Below the pieces are notes generated by a model. It had not been told where the DNA came from and made no database searches. It saw only the letters and a list, made by a program, of their open reading frames with translations. A program made the position numbers and the translations under genes. DNA of 64,000 bases from Floccularia luteovirens. Its lineage: Eukaryota > Basidiomycota > Agaricomycetes > Agaricales > Squamanitaceae. This document shows positions 48,363 through 60,379 of this stretch, in pieces (positions within the stretch are counted from its first letter, which is position 1; each line of letters begins with the position of its first letter). Where the stretch lies: positions 1,736,001 through 1,800,000 of the forward strand of contig VSJF01000001.1 of the NCBI GenBank assembly GCA_009739215.1. Reading direction: 5' to 3'.

Positions 48363-50077
48363 ATGCTTTTCAAATCTTTGCCGCTTTGTCTGCTGCTCCT
48401 CATTCTCGAAGTTCCGGTGCTGAATGCATCCCTCTTTCCACGCGCCTTTCACAGTATCCACGGCAGCGCCGTGCGACGAACACATAGTCTAGCTCGCGAT
48501 CTCCGCGTGGCCTTTGGGGGAGTACTTGTTCCTAGAGATGACACACCTAGCCAGAACACCCGTGTTGTTTATTGCAAGCCTTTAAGGCAGGGTACACCTG
48601 GAGGGAATAGTACTTCGCCTTCTCCTTCTCCAGCCACTCTATCCCCCGGACCTATCTCGACTAGCACGAAAACCACTGCGGGCTCTTTACCAACCGGTTC
48701 TACCCCAGCTTCATCCCCATGGCAATTGTTGCAAGCTTATGTGCGTATCAATATATTACTTTTCTTTTCTAAACATTAGTATAACTTCATTTTAGGATGG
48801 ACAGGATTTCTTCAATGGTTGGGATTTCTTCACTCTTGGAGATCCCACTCATGGTATGTGCTCTGTTTTCCTTTGTCTCCCACTTCTGACTCAGACTAGG
48901 CATTGTTGATTATATCGATGAGAATACCGCAGTATGTGATAAAACTTTTGATCTCCCTCTAAATGTAATTAATATAGGCAACTAGCGCTCAAATGGACTC
49001 CTAGAGGTTAATGCTCAGGGTAATGCGGTAATGCGAGTCGAAACGACCCCCAGTGTTCCTGCAAACAGGAAGAGTATTAGAATCCAGACCAAGCAACAGA
49101 TCAATGGAGGTCTTGTTATTATGGACTCTGTTCACATGCCGACCGGCTGTGGCACCTGGCCGTGAGTGATATAATTCGACCAATTCTTCACCCATAATGA
49201 AGATTAAAATCGGTTTATAGTGCTTTTTGGACTAATGGTATTGTTGCTCACATCTTGTCATTTCCTGTCTGCTGAACATACTCTCAGGACCCAATTGGCC
49301 CGACACTGGGGAGATAGATATTGTTGAAGGTGTTCACGATTACACGAACAATCAAGCCACTATTCACACAAATGTTGGGTGTACTATCGCAAGTACAAGC
49401 TCTGCCGCTCTCTCAATCTCAGGCAATGTAATCGGCGGAACCGATTGCGCTGCCTTAACTACTGGGAACCAAGGGTGTGGTATCCGCGCCAACACGGGTA
49501 ATTCATTTGGAAGTGGATTTAATGCTAATGGAGGGGGTGTATATGCCAGTTAGTGTTAGACTATGCAGTCTTGTTGATACATTGCTGACATGTCTTGCAC
49601 ACGCAGTGAAATGGGATGCAAACGGAATCAATGTATATTTCTTTCCTCGTGGATCAGAACCTGCGGATATCACTGCTGGCTCGCCTCAACCTGACAGTTG
49701 GGGAACGCCACAGGCAAGATGGGCTGCGTCAACTTGCAACCCTTTTGAATTCTTTAGGAATCATAGCGCGATATTTGACACCACGTTGTGGTATGTGGTT
49801 ATCTACTCCTATCCTGGTATGCCTTGACGAATAATCTTCTTTGAACAGTGGTGACTGGGCTGGTGCTGTTTGGGGAACAAGCGGAATTCCCGGACAAGAA
49901 CAGAGCTGTGCTCAAAGGACGGGGTTCCCCACATGCGAAGCCTTTGTGCGGGCAAGTGGTTCATCGTTTGATGAGGCTTGTAAGTCATTAGACATCTGTT
50001 GAGGCATTGTGATACTGACATGGAAACAATATACAGATTGGGAAGTAAAGAGTGTCAAGATATATCAATCCAAATAA
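48363..50077 (+). CDS. Secreted GH16 endo-1,3(4)-beta-glucanase (Lam16A-like)
   Basis: Retaining glycoside hydrolase of family 16, expected to cleave laminarin-type cell-wall beta-glucans outside the cell. A signal peptide is clear (MLFKSLPLCLLLLILEVPVL). It is followed by a basic propeptide-like segment (RAFHSIHGSAVRRTHSLARD), a Ser/Thr/Pro-rich linker and the catalytic domain. That domain begins QDFFNGWDFFTLGDPTHGIV and contains the catalytic motif GEIDIVEG (nucleophile and acid/base Glu of E-x-D-x-x-E) near 49311, plus the conserved NHYN-like and TTPSVPANRKSIRIQTK segments. It ends WEVKSVKIYQSK at 50075-50077. Eight or so introns are needed; one acceptor lies at 48986, after ACTAG. The start at 48363 is chosen because the signal peptide begins there; an upstream GTG frame is not a start. 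Confidence 0.93.
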
Positions 50078-50160
50078 CTGGTTTTATTATGTAATTATGA
50101 ATAATAAAGATATTTATGACTCAGTTGTCCCGGTCATAACCCATCCACATCGCTGACGCG

Positions 50161-50196
50161 TTCGGTGTACGCGCGTATGCGCGTACGTACCACCGA
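50161..50196. repeat. Long imperfect palindrome in the BAG gene promoter
   Basis: Outer arms TTCGGTG and CACCGAA (7 bp, perfect) enclose inner arms GTACGCGC and GCGCGTAC (8 bp, perfect) around a GTAT loop. There is a small asymmetry of about five bases between inner and outer arms on the right side. It is GC-rich in an AT-rich setting and lies 77 bp upstream of the start codon at 50273. Confidence 0.75.
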
Positions 50197-50221
50197 ATTC
50201 TAGTACTTTCCATCCCGAAGT

Positions 50222-50229
50222 CTATATAA
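50222..50229 (+). promoter_or_regulatory. TATA box of the BAG-domain gene
   Basis: The sequence CTATATAA lies 44-51 bp upstream of the start codon at 50273 and 25 bp downstream of the palindrome. It is the best TATA element in the window, together with TATAAAA at about 60315-60321. Confidence 0.6.
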
Positions 50230-50272
50230 TGTCGAACTACACGCCCTTCATGTATTCATATCATCTTTTACA

Positions 50273-52451
50273 ATGTTCCACTATTCACCAAACATCAATA
50301 CGGAATTTTATCCGTCCTCGTACTCCCTCACCGCAGGTTCTCGCCACCGGTATCTAACCGCCTTAGCGCAAGCCAAGGCAGCCGAAGCCGAGTATCTTGC
50401 CGTTCAGGCAGTACAGGAAGAGGAGGATGCCCTCCGCCTTCGCCTCCAGGAATTGCAGACCCGTAAACAGCATATCGCACGAGGAGTGCAGGGTTATTCT
50501 GAGCCATATGGGTCGCTTTCTAATTATGTCTCCCATGACAACATCTCCAACAGACGCACACATACTCTGCGCCTTCCTATCCATGCACTAGAGGAAGAGG
50601 TTCTCTTCAACTTGAATGCTTCCCGCAACCCAGTTCTGAGGCAACAAGAGGAAAACGCACGAGCGAGAAAGGAACAACTTCTCATTAGTTCGTTATTGTC
50701 GCAGCCAGAGGTTTGTACGGATTTATCAGTTACCCCTCGTAGTATCTAACCTACTTTCGATAGACTGCACAGTTTAGATCCCATAACTTACCGTCATCAC
50801 CACAAGGAGTGCCAGGCTATAGCGGGTTATTGCATCAGAGGTCATTACACAATGTAGGACCCAACTTTATTCATCTCACCTCAATCAAGCGTCTGAACAT
50901 TTACCAGGTACCCGAATATACTCCTGAACCTGCATTATCTGGGCTTGCAGAGAAAAATATAGGCCCCGCTCTCGACTTCGTCCTGAATGTCCTTCAACAG
51001 AAATTCTCGCCCGCACAAGAGATAAAGCCGTCCAACCCGCCCCCGCATAAATTACGAAACGAAGACATCCTAAGCAGCCTCCTTGGTGGTGTAATAAATA
51101 CAAATACACCGCCCAAGCAGCCAGCGAATGAATCTAATAGTTTCGGTCCAGACCTTGCCAATATCTCGGGCTTGACAAACTATAATCTCTTTGATAGTCT
51201 CTCCTGCAATAGTGGCAAGGAAGCACCTATAGTGAGTGTGCATGTCATGTTTTATTGTGTCCATCCTAATAGTCTACGCAGATGAAACCCAACGCATCAT
51301 CGGCTCCTAAGACAGTACCTCCTGCGACGTCTTCTTCTGCAAAGACAACCATTGTACCATCATTAAAAGACCAACTGGAATCACGTCTCAATAATCAATA
51401 CGCTACGGAGATACGTGACACTATCCAGGCTATCCTTGACTCTCTAGCCCTCTCAGCTCCGCAAGCCACCCCAACCAGTTCACAGCAGCACAAAACAAGT
51501 GACGGTGGTTTTAAAGGAAAGTCTAGGGAATCTTCACCCTCTGTTGAAAATGCAACGTCAAAGGATGTCATGGATTCGATGAACCATGTCGAAAATATTG
51601 GCGCTGCATTCTCTGCGTTGGAATCAGATTTTATATTCCCAACTACGCTCGACTTTACCTGTAAACCCGCCTCCGCGGAGCTAGCATCCACAGATACTGG
51701 AAATGCGACATCCCACCTCGCTTTTACGTCGAAAAACCACCCGTTGCGGTTCTATGAACAAGCTCTTGGCTCGCTTTTGTCGCAGCTCGACTCTATAGAA
51801 AGCTATGGCAATGAAACTCTACGCGAGCGTCGCAAAGAAATTGTGGGACGAGTTGAGCATGCGCTCGAAGAATTGGAACGAGAGGTAGAGACCAGGTGGC
51901 GCCTCAAAGTCGCGAAGGAAACAAGGAATGTGACCAGCAGCCCCGTCTCTGCTAACCCAACAAGTGTCGAGGGTGATGTGCCTAAGGAAGATACTATACA
52001 CGAAAACTTGGCGGTGGATACAGTATCAGATGGCGCAGACGTACCCAAGGAAGCTGAACCATCACAGAACATATCTGTCGAGTCTGAAGCTGTGGTAGAT
52101 CCAGTATCAGTTAAAGTTTACCTCTCTGAGGATGTAACTTCTATTGAGGAACCCCCGAAATACACGGTTGAAGGACAAACAACTGATGATGGAAATATCA
52201 ATATTCCAATCACCTCTTCATCTGACGCTTCTTCGTCGCCTGCGTCGCCGTCGGAATCTTCACCTTCTATCGACTCCGACAGTGTTCAACAAGTTACTGC
52301 TGAAAGCTTGACAACTGTTTCTCATACACCGGAACCAGACTCGCACGATAGTTTCCTCCTCCAGGAGACCCCTTTAGTGAATGAAAAACCGAAACGTCTG
52401 GATCCGGAGGACAATGAAGGCGGCAGTGATTGGTCGGAAATTGATGCGTAG
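50273..52451 (+). CDS. BAG-domain protein (HSP70 co-chaperone type)
   Basis: The C-terminal half carries a BAG-type three-helix segment (HPLRFYEQALGSLLSQLDSI, then RRKEIVGRVEHALEELEREV, about 51738-51890), the module that binds the HSP70 nucleotide-binding domain and speeds ADP release. The N-terminus is a Tyr/Ser-rich stretch followed by a charged coiled coil (ALAQAKAAEAEYLAVQAVQE). Three exons join through introns at 50712-50770 and 51231-51281; an additional internal splice near 50840-50910 is possible but not required. The last 180 residues are acidic, Ser/Thr-rich and disordered, ending DWSEIDA at 52449-52451. No signal peptide is present. The TATA box and palindrome upstream suggest inducible expression, which would suit a stress co-chaperone. 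Confidence 0.83.
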
Positions 52452-52669
52452 GAATGAATTATTCATTCAAGAAGTTTTTAGAGTTTTTTTAGTGTTGAAC
52501 ATTGAATTATTGTATAGTACCTTGTCTACTTTTAATGAATTAAAATATTCTTCGGGATATAGTCAAATTGATTACCACGTTGTGAGAAAGGAAACGGTTA
52601 TTCATCAAGGGGTATATTATCTCATGTTAGTATATAATAATGACACATTGTCAAGGTCGTTCAGTCAAA
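52452..52669. other. Shared 3' region of convergent BAG and GYF genes
   Basis: 218 bp between the two stop codons, AT-rich with several TATAAT and AATAAA-like stretches. It carries the terminators and polyadenylation signals of both genes. No gene is seen. Confidence 0.45.
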
Positions 52670-55600
52670 TCATGCCCTGCCACCCTTTTTCTTCTTATTC
52701 ACCACCTTGAAACCCCACTCTGTTTGCGGAACTTTAGGGGCTGCTTTTACCACATCTGCAATTGAGACAGGCTTCGTTGAGGTTTTACCGGCAGTGCTTT
52801 GGTTCTTGGAACGCGACGCAGCGTCAGCCTTTCGCTTACTAACGAACTCGGCCGAAAAACGCCTGCCATCGAGTGTTGTGCTGTTGGCATAGATCAAGTC
52901 AGAGATGATTTCCACAGTCGATGGATCGGGGTCCAGTGGGAAGGAAAGAAGCATAGACATAATTTCCTCAACTATGTTTGGACATCAATCAGTAGACAAG
53001 CGAGTTTTGGGATGATAAATTCGTACCATTAACAGAATTATTTAAGCCTCTTAGGGAGTCGTTGAGCCACTTGAGGAAGTCATGCGACGGTGAAGATGAG
53101 TTGTCATCCACTTTCGAAACTAGTGAAGGTCTGGATATAGGAAGAGATGCTGATGTCCGTGGGGCGGCCAAACCATTTGAACGAGAAACCGGTGTTGAAT
53201 TTTGGACTGCAGGTATGACAGAGGGCTTTGTTGCAGCAATTGCTGCAGCTGTCTTTCCGTTGGGACCGACAGTAGTCCAAGCACCTCCTTGCAACGTGGG
53301 AGGCGTCTGATGAGAAGATTAGATTCACCGTATGTCATTTGAAAAAGTAAACAAACCTTGATAGTTGTTTCTGCATATGCCCTTCGAGTAGCAGCTGCGA
53401 CGGTTTCTTTACTGGCAAGTTTCTTGCGCCTTTCCTCCTCTTCTTGGATTTCTTTCATTGACTTCTTGGCGGCGGGTGCTTTGACTGCTGTAGTCCAAAC
53501 AGGTTGAGATGTTGCAACAGGAGTAGAGGGAGATGAAGTTTCCTTTGCTGGAACCGCACCCCGCACACCAGCTTGTGAAGTTGGCAGTCCCCATGAAGCA
53601 GTAAAGGGTTGTGCGTCTTCTTTGAATTCTGAAGATGCCATGGTGGCACGAGTCGCCTTTTCTCTATCCCTCTCGGCAGCTTTGCGTGCCTCTAATTTCT
53701 TCTCCTCTGCTTCTTGGATTTCTCGTAAGCTCACAGAAACAGGATTTTTAGGCTTCTTCACTTCCTCCTCCTTTGCCCAAGGCACTTTAGGGGTCGCCGG
53801 TGCTGGCAAGGCAGGCTCAGCTTGCGGAAGAATGTTAGGTGATGGAGACCGGGTAGCCGGAACTTGATTTGAAGGCTTGTTACGAGATTTCTGATGGACT
53901 GTGGGTGTTGTAATTGGACCTTCTGAAGGCGGCACGACAGCCTCCGGCTTTTTTGTTTCACTTTTCTGATCCAAAGGCACATTAACCAGAGGGGCATCGA
54001 TTTTTACGGATGTCGGGGCCACAGTTTTCGGTTCATTGACCTGGTTGACAACAGTTGCAGCCACCTGGACGACATCCGGTTCTTTCTGCCACACCTCTTC
54101 AACAACACCTTGTGAAGCTACAGCCCATGAAATTTGCTCTTTATTGCTGTGTGAGTTTGTTCGGGTTGGTTGGCTGTTGCGCCCCCACGGGGATGTTGGC
54201 ACAGGAGTGGGTTGTGAGTGAACTATTACATTAGCAGTCGTAGGCTGCGGTATGTCGAATGGTCCTGGTCTTCGTGGCAGGGACGGATCCGTTGTGCTGT
54301 TCCATGTATCTTGTGGCTGATTTGTTGTATGAGAAGGGTTGGTAGGGTGTATGCCTGATATATGAGTCGAATATGAGCTAGATTTAGGGATGTTTGTTTG
54401 TTGAATGAATGAATTATCGAGAGATCCAGCCAAGTGAGGAAATTGTTGAGAAGGAGCGTACTCTTGGACCGGAGAATGGGAATACTGCTGATCATTAGGT
54501 TGTACAAGAGCTCCAAAGGAATTATAATGGCTGAAGCCGGGCATCGGATGATCATTTAAACCGAATGACTGTTGTTGGTTCCCTTGATCCAATCGGGGGA
54601 AAAGATTTGCAGCTTGAATACTTTCATGTGAAATGGCCTCCTGTCCGTTCCGATGGATATAACTAGGGATTTCTGACCCAGAAACAAAGTTGCTGTTATA
54701 AGGTGATGCATTGGCTTGCAATTCTCGGTTTATAGGAAGCGAGTCAAATCCTGGGGCCATGTTATTCGTTTGTAAATTCCAAACTGTACGAGTAGGACTG
54801 TAACGTCCATCAAAATTAAAGCCATCCACAGATGTACCTCTACCAGGGGCAAGATTTCCGTATGAAGAGCGGGCTCTAAGTAATGGATCGAGTGTTGGGT
54901 CGTGGAAAGGAGCTAGACGAGCAGCAAAAGGTGACGAGATATCTTGCGTACCATTAATACCAGGACCACCACCATTAGCTGATATTCCGCCAGATCCAGA
55001 AAGATAGGAGCCACCGCCGAATAAAGTCGGGTCTGGAGACGAGTCACCGAATCTACCCCCACTGAACGATGAAGAAGGTGAGTCTGAGGCATTTGAGGCA
55101 CTATTTATGTATGAATCCAAGGTCGCACTACGCAGGTTCCTGATTGGAGCGGGCTGGTATGGGTTGTTACCCATGTCTTCCTCCACGCCAAAATTCTGAA
55201 CAGGTGATCCATTTTTTCGAGATAACCCTGGCGGAAGCATTTGGACAGTAGGAGCAAGAAAAATTTTATCATTTCCTGCACGCCTAGCTAGCTCCTCGAC
55301 AAGAATCCAGTGCGTATCGAGATGTGTGCGTTTCATAGGAAGGTCAGGAGAAAAGTATCCCTCGTCATACCATTTCTGCATCAAGTCAGCACGAAAAGGA
55401 CCTGTCCATGGGGTATTAGATACTATCAAGAATTCAGAGCCCATTCTCACCTTGTATCTGACCAGACGGATCTTTGTAAGACCATTCTACACTCGCAAGG
55501 TCAACAAGACCTGGAGGGGGCCCAACGCCGAGTAAACTTCCACTATGAGAATCAGGGTGCACTACAGAATTGTTTGATATAGACAAACGACCTATGCTCG

Positions 55601-56650
55601 ACTCTATGTTTTGTGCATTTTTTCCAACATACTCTAACTCATGTCTTGTGTCTGATTGGGGATGATCCAGAACTGGTGATGGAATACTGTGAGACGAAGA
55701 ATCCGACGTAGTTAGTGTTCCCAATGAGTTCCGAACACCCTCCGCTTCCTCCTCTTTTTCTTCCTGTATTCCGAGTGGTTTCTCGTCAGGGTGTTCAGCT
55801 CCACCCGCATCTCGAACTGAGGTGAGGTTGGCTTTGAGTGAGGCTTCTGATGTTCTTCGTCTGGAAACCCACGACTCTCCGCTATTCAGAATCCCATCGA
55901 AGCCCGGGCTATGTCCCACCCGCGTGCGAGGTGATGGTAGACCCATATCACGCGGGGATATTAATGGCGCCTGTATATTAGACAAAGATTGCTTGCGGGG
56001 GATCACGACAGAGGACGAATCTTGAATATCTCAAATTATCTTACCCATTTGATGTGAAAGGTTAAACAAAGGAGTACCTGAACTATCTCGGCGTTTGAGA
56101 GCACCGAACCTTTCTCTTAAAGGACTGTTTGTCGAGGACGTTGCGTTATGAACTAGTCTTGGTCTGTCCGATCCTAAAGAGTTGGTGGAAATAGGAGAAA
56201 GATAATCGGTAGATTGCCGTCGACGGAGATCGGAATTGAGAGGTCCTGCGAAAAGCTGGATGTCTAATGAATTCACCAGAAGTCAACGAGAAATTGAAAT
56301 GAACAAACCTTTTTCTCAATCTCGGTCAATTCTCGTAACCCTACTGGTTCGGATCCCACTTCGCGAACGACACCGTCCCACCTTTCAACTTCTATACCAA
56401 GACCGCCTCTGCCACCTCCTTCTCTATAAATTCTCAACATATCTTCCTTTGAATAACGGAATGGGTATGCTTCATCAAGTCTGTCAGATTGTGTTGCAGG
56501 TACTGGCGAGACAAGCGCAGAATAAGTAGACACGCCTGAAGCGTTAGCTCCAACGGACGGAGGAGGGGATGGGGGCGGAGGTTGTCGCGACAGAGGCTGA
56601 TGCTTTGTGCGCATCCACTCTGGACCAAATTGCATAGTGGTAGCAGACAT
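52670..56650 (-). CDS. GYF-domain protein (Smy2/Syh1/GIGYF type)
   Basis: Adaptor whose GYF domain binds proline-rich ligands, linking translation repression or COPII/ERG-like complexes in the family. The start at 56648-56650 gives MSATTMQFGPEWMRTKH. The first exon contains the eIF4E-binding-like FRYSKEDMLRIYR motif, matching the Y-x-x-x-x-L-phi pattern. The GYF domain (about 55310-55500) reads VEWSYKDPSGQIQGPFRADL then QKWYDEGYFSPDLPMKR, with an intron inside. A long Asn/Gln/Ser/Pro-rich region follows, then a charged helical segment with EIQEAEEKKLEARKAAERDR, and a C-terminus WGFKVVNKKKKGGRA that ends at 52670-52672. Introns are mostly in the 5' third and the last 600 bp. It is convergent with the BAG-domain gene, 218 bp away. 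Confidence 0.9.
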
Positions 56651-56933
56651 ATTGAATAGTGAGATTAATAGCAGAGGAGAGACCAAGTTTGATTTTTAAA
56701 ATCTTGTGTTACAGAAAAGCTGTATTTCACAACGTGGAAAAATGTTTGTTCGATGGCTGTGGTCATCTTCTCTAGGGCAGGCTCAGTTTTATGCACAACT
56801 ATGTACCACAATTCAAAAATTTATATAAATTATCTTTATCTACCCTTGTTCAACTCATTTTAATACGCCATGCGGATGTTGGTAGTGCTACAAAACGTAT
56901 CAGCATCTCACACCTGTCCAATAACTTGTACAA
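56651..56933. other. Region between the GYF gene start and the acetyl-CoA transporter end
   Basis: 283 bp that must act as GYF-gene promoter and transporter 3' end. It is AT-rich around 56805-56850 (AATTTATATAAATTATC). No RNA gene or repeat was seen. Confidence 0.4.
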
Positions 56934-59320
56934 CTAACCTTGTAGTTTGCGCGCAGTGGGTATAATGTATAGCATCAGAAACACAATCCCGAACGCCATA
57001 CAGAGACCGGAAACGATATAGTAACCATCTCTCTCTGTTACACATGTTCCGTTGATACCCTCGCAAACTTTCTTCCCATGGTCTGAAACACATTCTGCCG
57101 CTGATAAATAAAAATATCAGTTAACCAACAATAAACCCTCTCCGAGTATCACTGACCTGGTACACTTACGCCAACTCCCGCATCCGCAAGTTGACAAGTA
57201 GCAACGCTAAAAAGATCCACGCCTAACCGATGATCAGTCAAACGAGGCTGTAATTACAATCCCTCATACCTTTCAACACGAACCACTTCGGCCAAGTGCC
57301 ACCCAAGTTTGTAAAAGTGTTCAGAAGCTGGTGATGACATAAATAACTAACAAACAGCGTTAAATGGACGATTACTCACCGTCATATAGGTGCCACCAAT
57401 GAGGGGGTCAGATATACGTGTGTGGAAGGCAGAAATTCCAACAAATTGCACGGTTCTTTGTAGAAAATCAGAAAATCGGGCCCACATCATATGACCAACA
57501 AAAACGTACGACACGAATGATCCTATGACGGTTTGAACGATGAGGAAAATAAAAAATGACATGGAGATCGGGGGGTCTGGGAACCAGAGCACAACCAAAG
57601 TAGCTATCAGGCAAAATCCAAGTCGCGGCCAAAATGCATAAATCCAAGGCTGCAGAGGTCTGTCGCCTCTGGACCATTTCGCAGCGAGCCACCCTCCAAC
57701 TATTTGAAATGGGAAGTCGATAAGGACAGCGATAGCGAGGTCTTCGCGCTGGAAGCCTTTATCGACCAATTTGAGTGACGTGGCTGCATCGTTCGCGGCA
57801 AATCCGACTTTCGCAAAGATGTGCATCACAATGAGAAGTTGGACATCTGAAGTACATGCAATCAATAACCAACACCATCAGATTATGTTGTAACTTACGC
57901 TTCAGTTGACATATTGACCATATCTGTTTGTAGACTCCTTTTATGCTCATGTCCGCTTCACTTGCAGGCTCTTTATCCTGTGTGTGTCGATGAAGAATAT
58001 TCAATCGTAATAATAAGATATTTTACCTCTTTCTTGAATAACAGTAACCAGATAGTTACTGCATAACAAACTATGCTCCAGAAACGCAAGTAAGCGCTTA
58101 ACGTGAGTTGTGGGACACCCCACTTGGCACTAAATTTTCCATTCAGATTATTTTCTTTGAATCAAAAACAAGCAGGCGTACGCAAAAGCCTCGCTATTGA
58201 AAGCAAGAAAGACGGTGAAAGAGGCAAAAAAGCCAGTGTTGAGTCCAATAGTTTGACATGTTGATGCATATGATAGACAGTCTTGTGACAAGAGAGTAAG
58301 TGCCCATCCTGACCTCGTTTCAGTACAGAACACATGAAAGCTTTGAAGATTATATCTACCATCAACAGCAATGTCTATCATTCAGGTATTAGCATATATT
58401 TATTTTGTAGTAGTAAGCAGCTCTACCTTGCGTTGCAGAAAGGCTGACAAGTAGGGTAAAAATTACAGTGAGTTCGGTAACATTGTTTCCTGGCTATATA
58501 CACATCAGCTGAAGTAATCTGTATGAGTACAATAGCACTTACGTCGTCCAGGAGCTTCTGCACATTAAGAGATATATATAGCATCAAAGTTCCAACTATG
58601 AGTTGCATGGGTATAATCCATGACTTCCGACGACCGACAGATTTGAAAAATACCGAGTCGACAATAGGTGACCATAACAGTTTTAGAGAATATGGGTAAC
58701 TTGACAAGGCAAATGTTGCCAATTGAGAATAAGATAAATGTTCTTTTAGAAGGAACGGCACAGATCCTTGAAGTGTGTTGAGATAGATGTAATTTGAATA
58801 AATAACTGGGACATACCCAATGCAAGTCCTAGCTAATTCATCGGGTGATAGGACGGAGTGTCAGTAGCTACATGTATCATAAAAGGGACACAACATACTG
58901 GGACACCTTGGATCAAATCTTAACAGCGACTTTGAGTGAGTGGTGACCCTCGGTGAAGACAATTCTCAGCTTACATAGAACACTCAACAACACCATACTT
59001 CTCTTGTCCTTTGCTGAGATAGTACGCTTTGCATCTCGTGCCTGACTCCGCTGACCACCATCTTGCAAACCACGCGCTGCTTGGTATCTCTCCTCTTCTC
59101 CCAGCAAATTCAATTCTACATCTTCTGGATCATCCTCTGGAGTTGAACGGTGCGTTCTTGGTGTTAGAGGTGTCTGGGAAGAGACACGTAGAGTATTCAT
59201 GGAGGTTGTGACTGCCAAGGAGTCCTTTTTACCAGCCTTCATAACCACGTGTGAGAACTCTCCAATGCCGTTCCCTTGTTTTTTTTGTGTTTGAGCCGCG
59301 TCAGAAAACTCTGTGCGCAT
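56934..59320 (-). CDS. Acetyl-CoA transporter (SLC33A1/AT-1 family)
   Basis: Multi-pass ER membrane carrier that imports acetyl-CoA into the secretory pathway. The start at 59318-59320 gives MRTEFSDAAQTQKKQGNGIG; a 100-residue Ser/Thr/Glu-rich cytosolic leader follows. The membrane part contains SYSQLATFALSSYPYSLKLL then WSPIVDSVFFKSVGRRKSWI, DIAVDGWALTLLSQDCLSYA, FGANDAATSLKLVDKG-like FAANDAATSLKLVDKGF, and SAFHTRISDPLIGGTYMTLL with LGGTWPKWF, all family hallmarks. About twelve hydrophobic segments are seen. The C-terminus is ISYIIPTARKLQ, followed either by Gly and stop at 56934 or by a last tiny exon ending at 56900. Eight or more short introns are required, and joined exons keep the frame. 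Confidence 0.9.
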
Positions 59321-60379
59321 ATAGTGTCTAACGTTTACGTATAAGAGAAGGAAGGAGACCGATGAATTTCCCGCTTGAAACGCGTGTTTTGCTGGCAAAC
59401 AAATCCTCATAAAGATCCACGTGGAGCACGGGCTTGTTTCAATATAACTTACAGTCTCTAATCAGTCTCAACAGTCGTCAGCCTTGCTTCAGCAAGTATA
59501 TGTCCGTTTCAAATCCTGTACCAGGGGCTTCCAGTCGAACGATGCAGCAAGTGTCATTGGTAAGAAATCCACCCCCGAGACAGCTGGGGTTTATGACGGG
59601 GTTTCCCGTAGAAATGATGGAGAATTGTCTGCAACCCAGCCTAGTACTGCAAGCTAACTAAAAGAGCTGCGGTATGATTATGGCTGTCAGTTTAAGTAGG
59701 ATCTTCGAGGCCATGCAAAATAACAGACCTTGAGCCTCGGGCTCAGTTCTCCAGGAATTCTCGCTTCTTTTGGAGAAATGTCAAATCCATGCGCTCCCAC
59801 TCCCACACAGGTCTGTGATAAAATTGAAATCAGCATCTCTCCGAATATCACCACTGAACAGAACCTAAGTTACTTACAATACCCACCGGACAGTCATCAG
59901 GGGATACCTCGTTCCGATGCTGCACTGCCAATTTATCTTTGGAGCCTGCATACATAAACCTTTAACTCAAGAACTCAAGAAGACATCTAATGAAGTGTTA
60001 ATAATGAAAGGTGCCTATGTCTACATGACATGAGGATGAAACAGGAGAAATCTGTATTCCCCTATATCTATTTGGCCTGAAACTGGCATATTGGTACATC
60101 GTCTTTGACGTATGCCTGGCTTACATAGGATCCTGAACGCTAATTGAAAAGCAAGAATACAAAATACAAGCTGACAGTCCAGTGTGGAAGTTGATAATCA
60201 CACCTCCCCTGGATGTCAACCACCGCTGACATGCGTCAAGACCACAACCTTCTTGTGACTGTCGTCCACCGGCTTTCCTAGGATATTGTGATCGGGGCTA
60301 CATTCTAATTCTCGTATAAAATGCCGGTAGGTCAGACACCCAACCTCACCCTTCCTTTATTCTCTTAAATCTACGGACA
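59321..60379. other. Intergenic region with a possible small gene; promoter of the P450 at its right end
   Basis: About 1.06 kb. The segment 59440-59950 contains a coding-like stretch on the minus strand, described separately. From 60000 to 60300 nothing is recognised. A TATA box (CGTATAAAATG, 60313-60323) lies about 60 bp upstream of the P450 start, followed by a pyrimidine-rich leader (CACCCTTCCTTTATTCTC). Confidence 0.4.
59440..59950 (-). CDS. Possible small uncharacterised gene (exons only partly resolved)
   Basis: No ORF track-sized frame is decisive, but minus-strand pieces read like exons. One ends ...SPDDCPVGI at 59878; a textbook intron follows (59813-59877, GTAAGT...TTTTATCACAG, branch CTGAT). 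The next exon reads TCVGVGAHGFDISPKEARIP then GELSPRLK. Beyond a second possible intron it continues LAVLGWVADNSPSFLRETPS and a stop. The 5' end and any start codon are not resolved. I do not recognise the family. The plus strand also has an open frame here (59730-59957), but its splice signals are weaker. It may be a small real gene, a relic, or chance. Confidence 0.3.

Noticed and set aside
59730..59957. Plus-strand open frame upstream of the P450
   Set aside because: Its possible splice sites are weaker than the minus-strand GTAAGT...CACAG intron across the same bases, so the minus strand was preferred.
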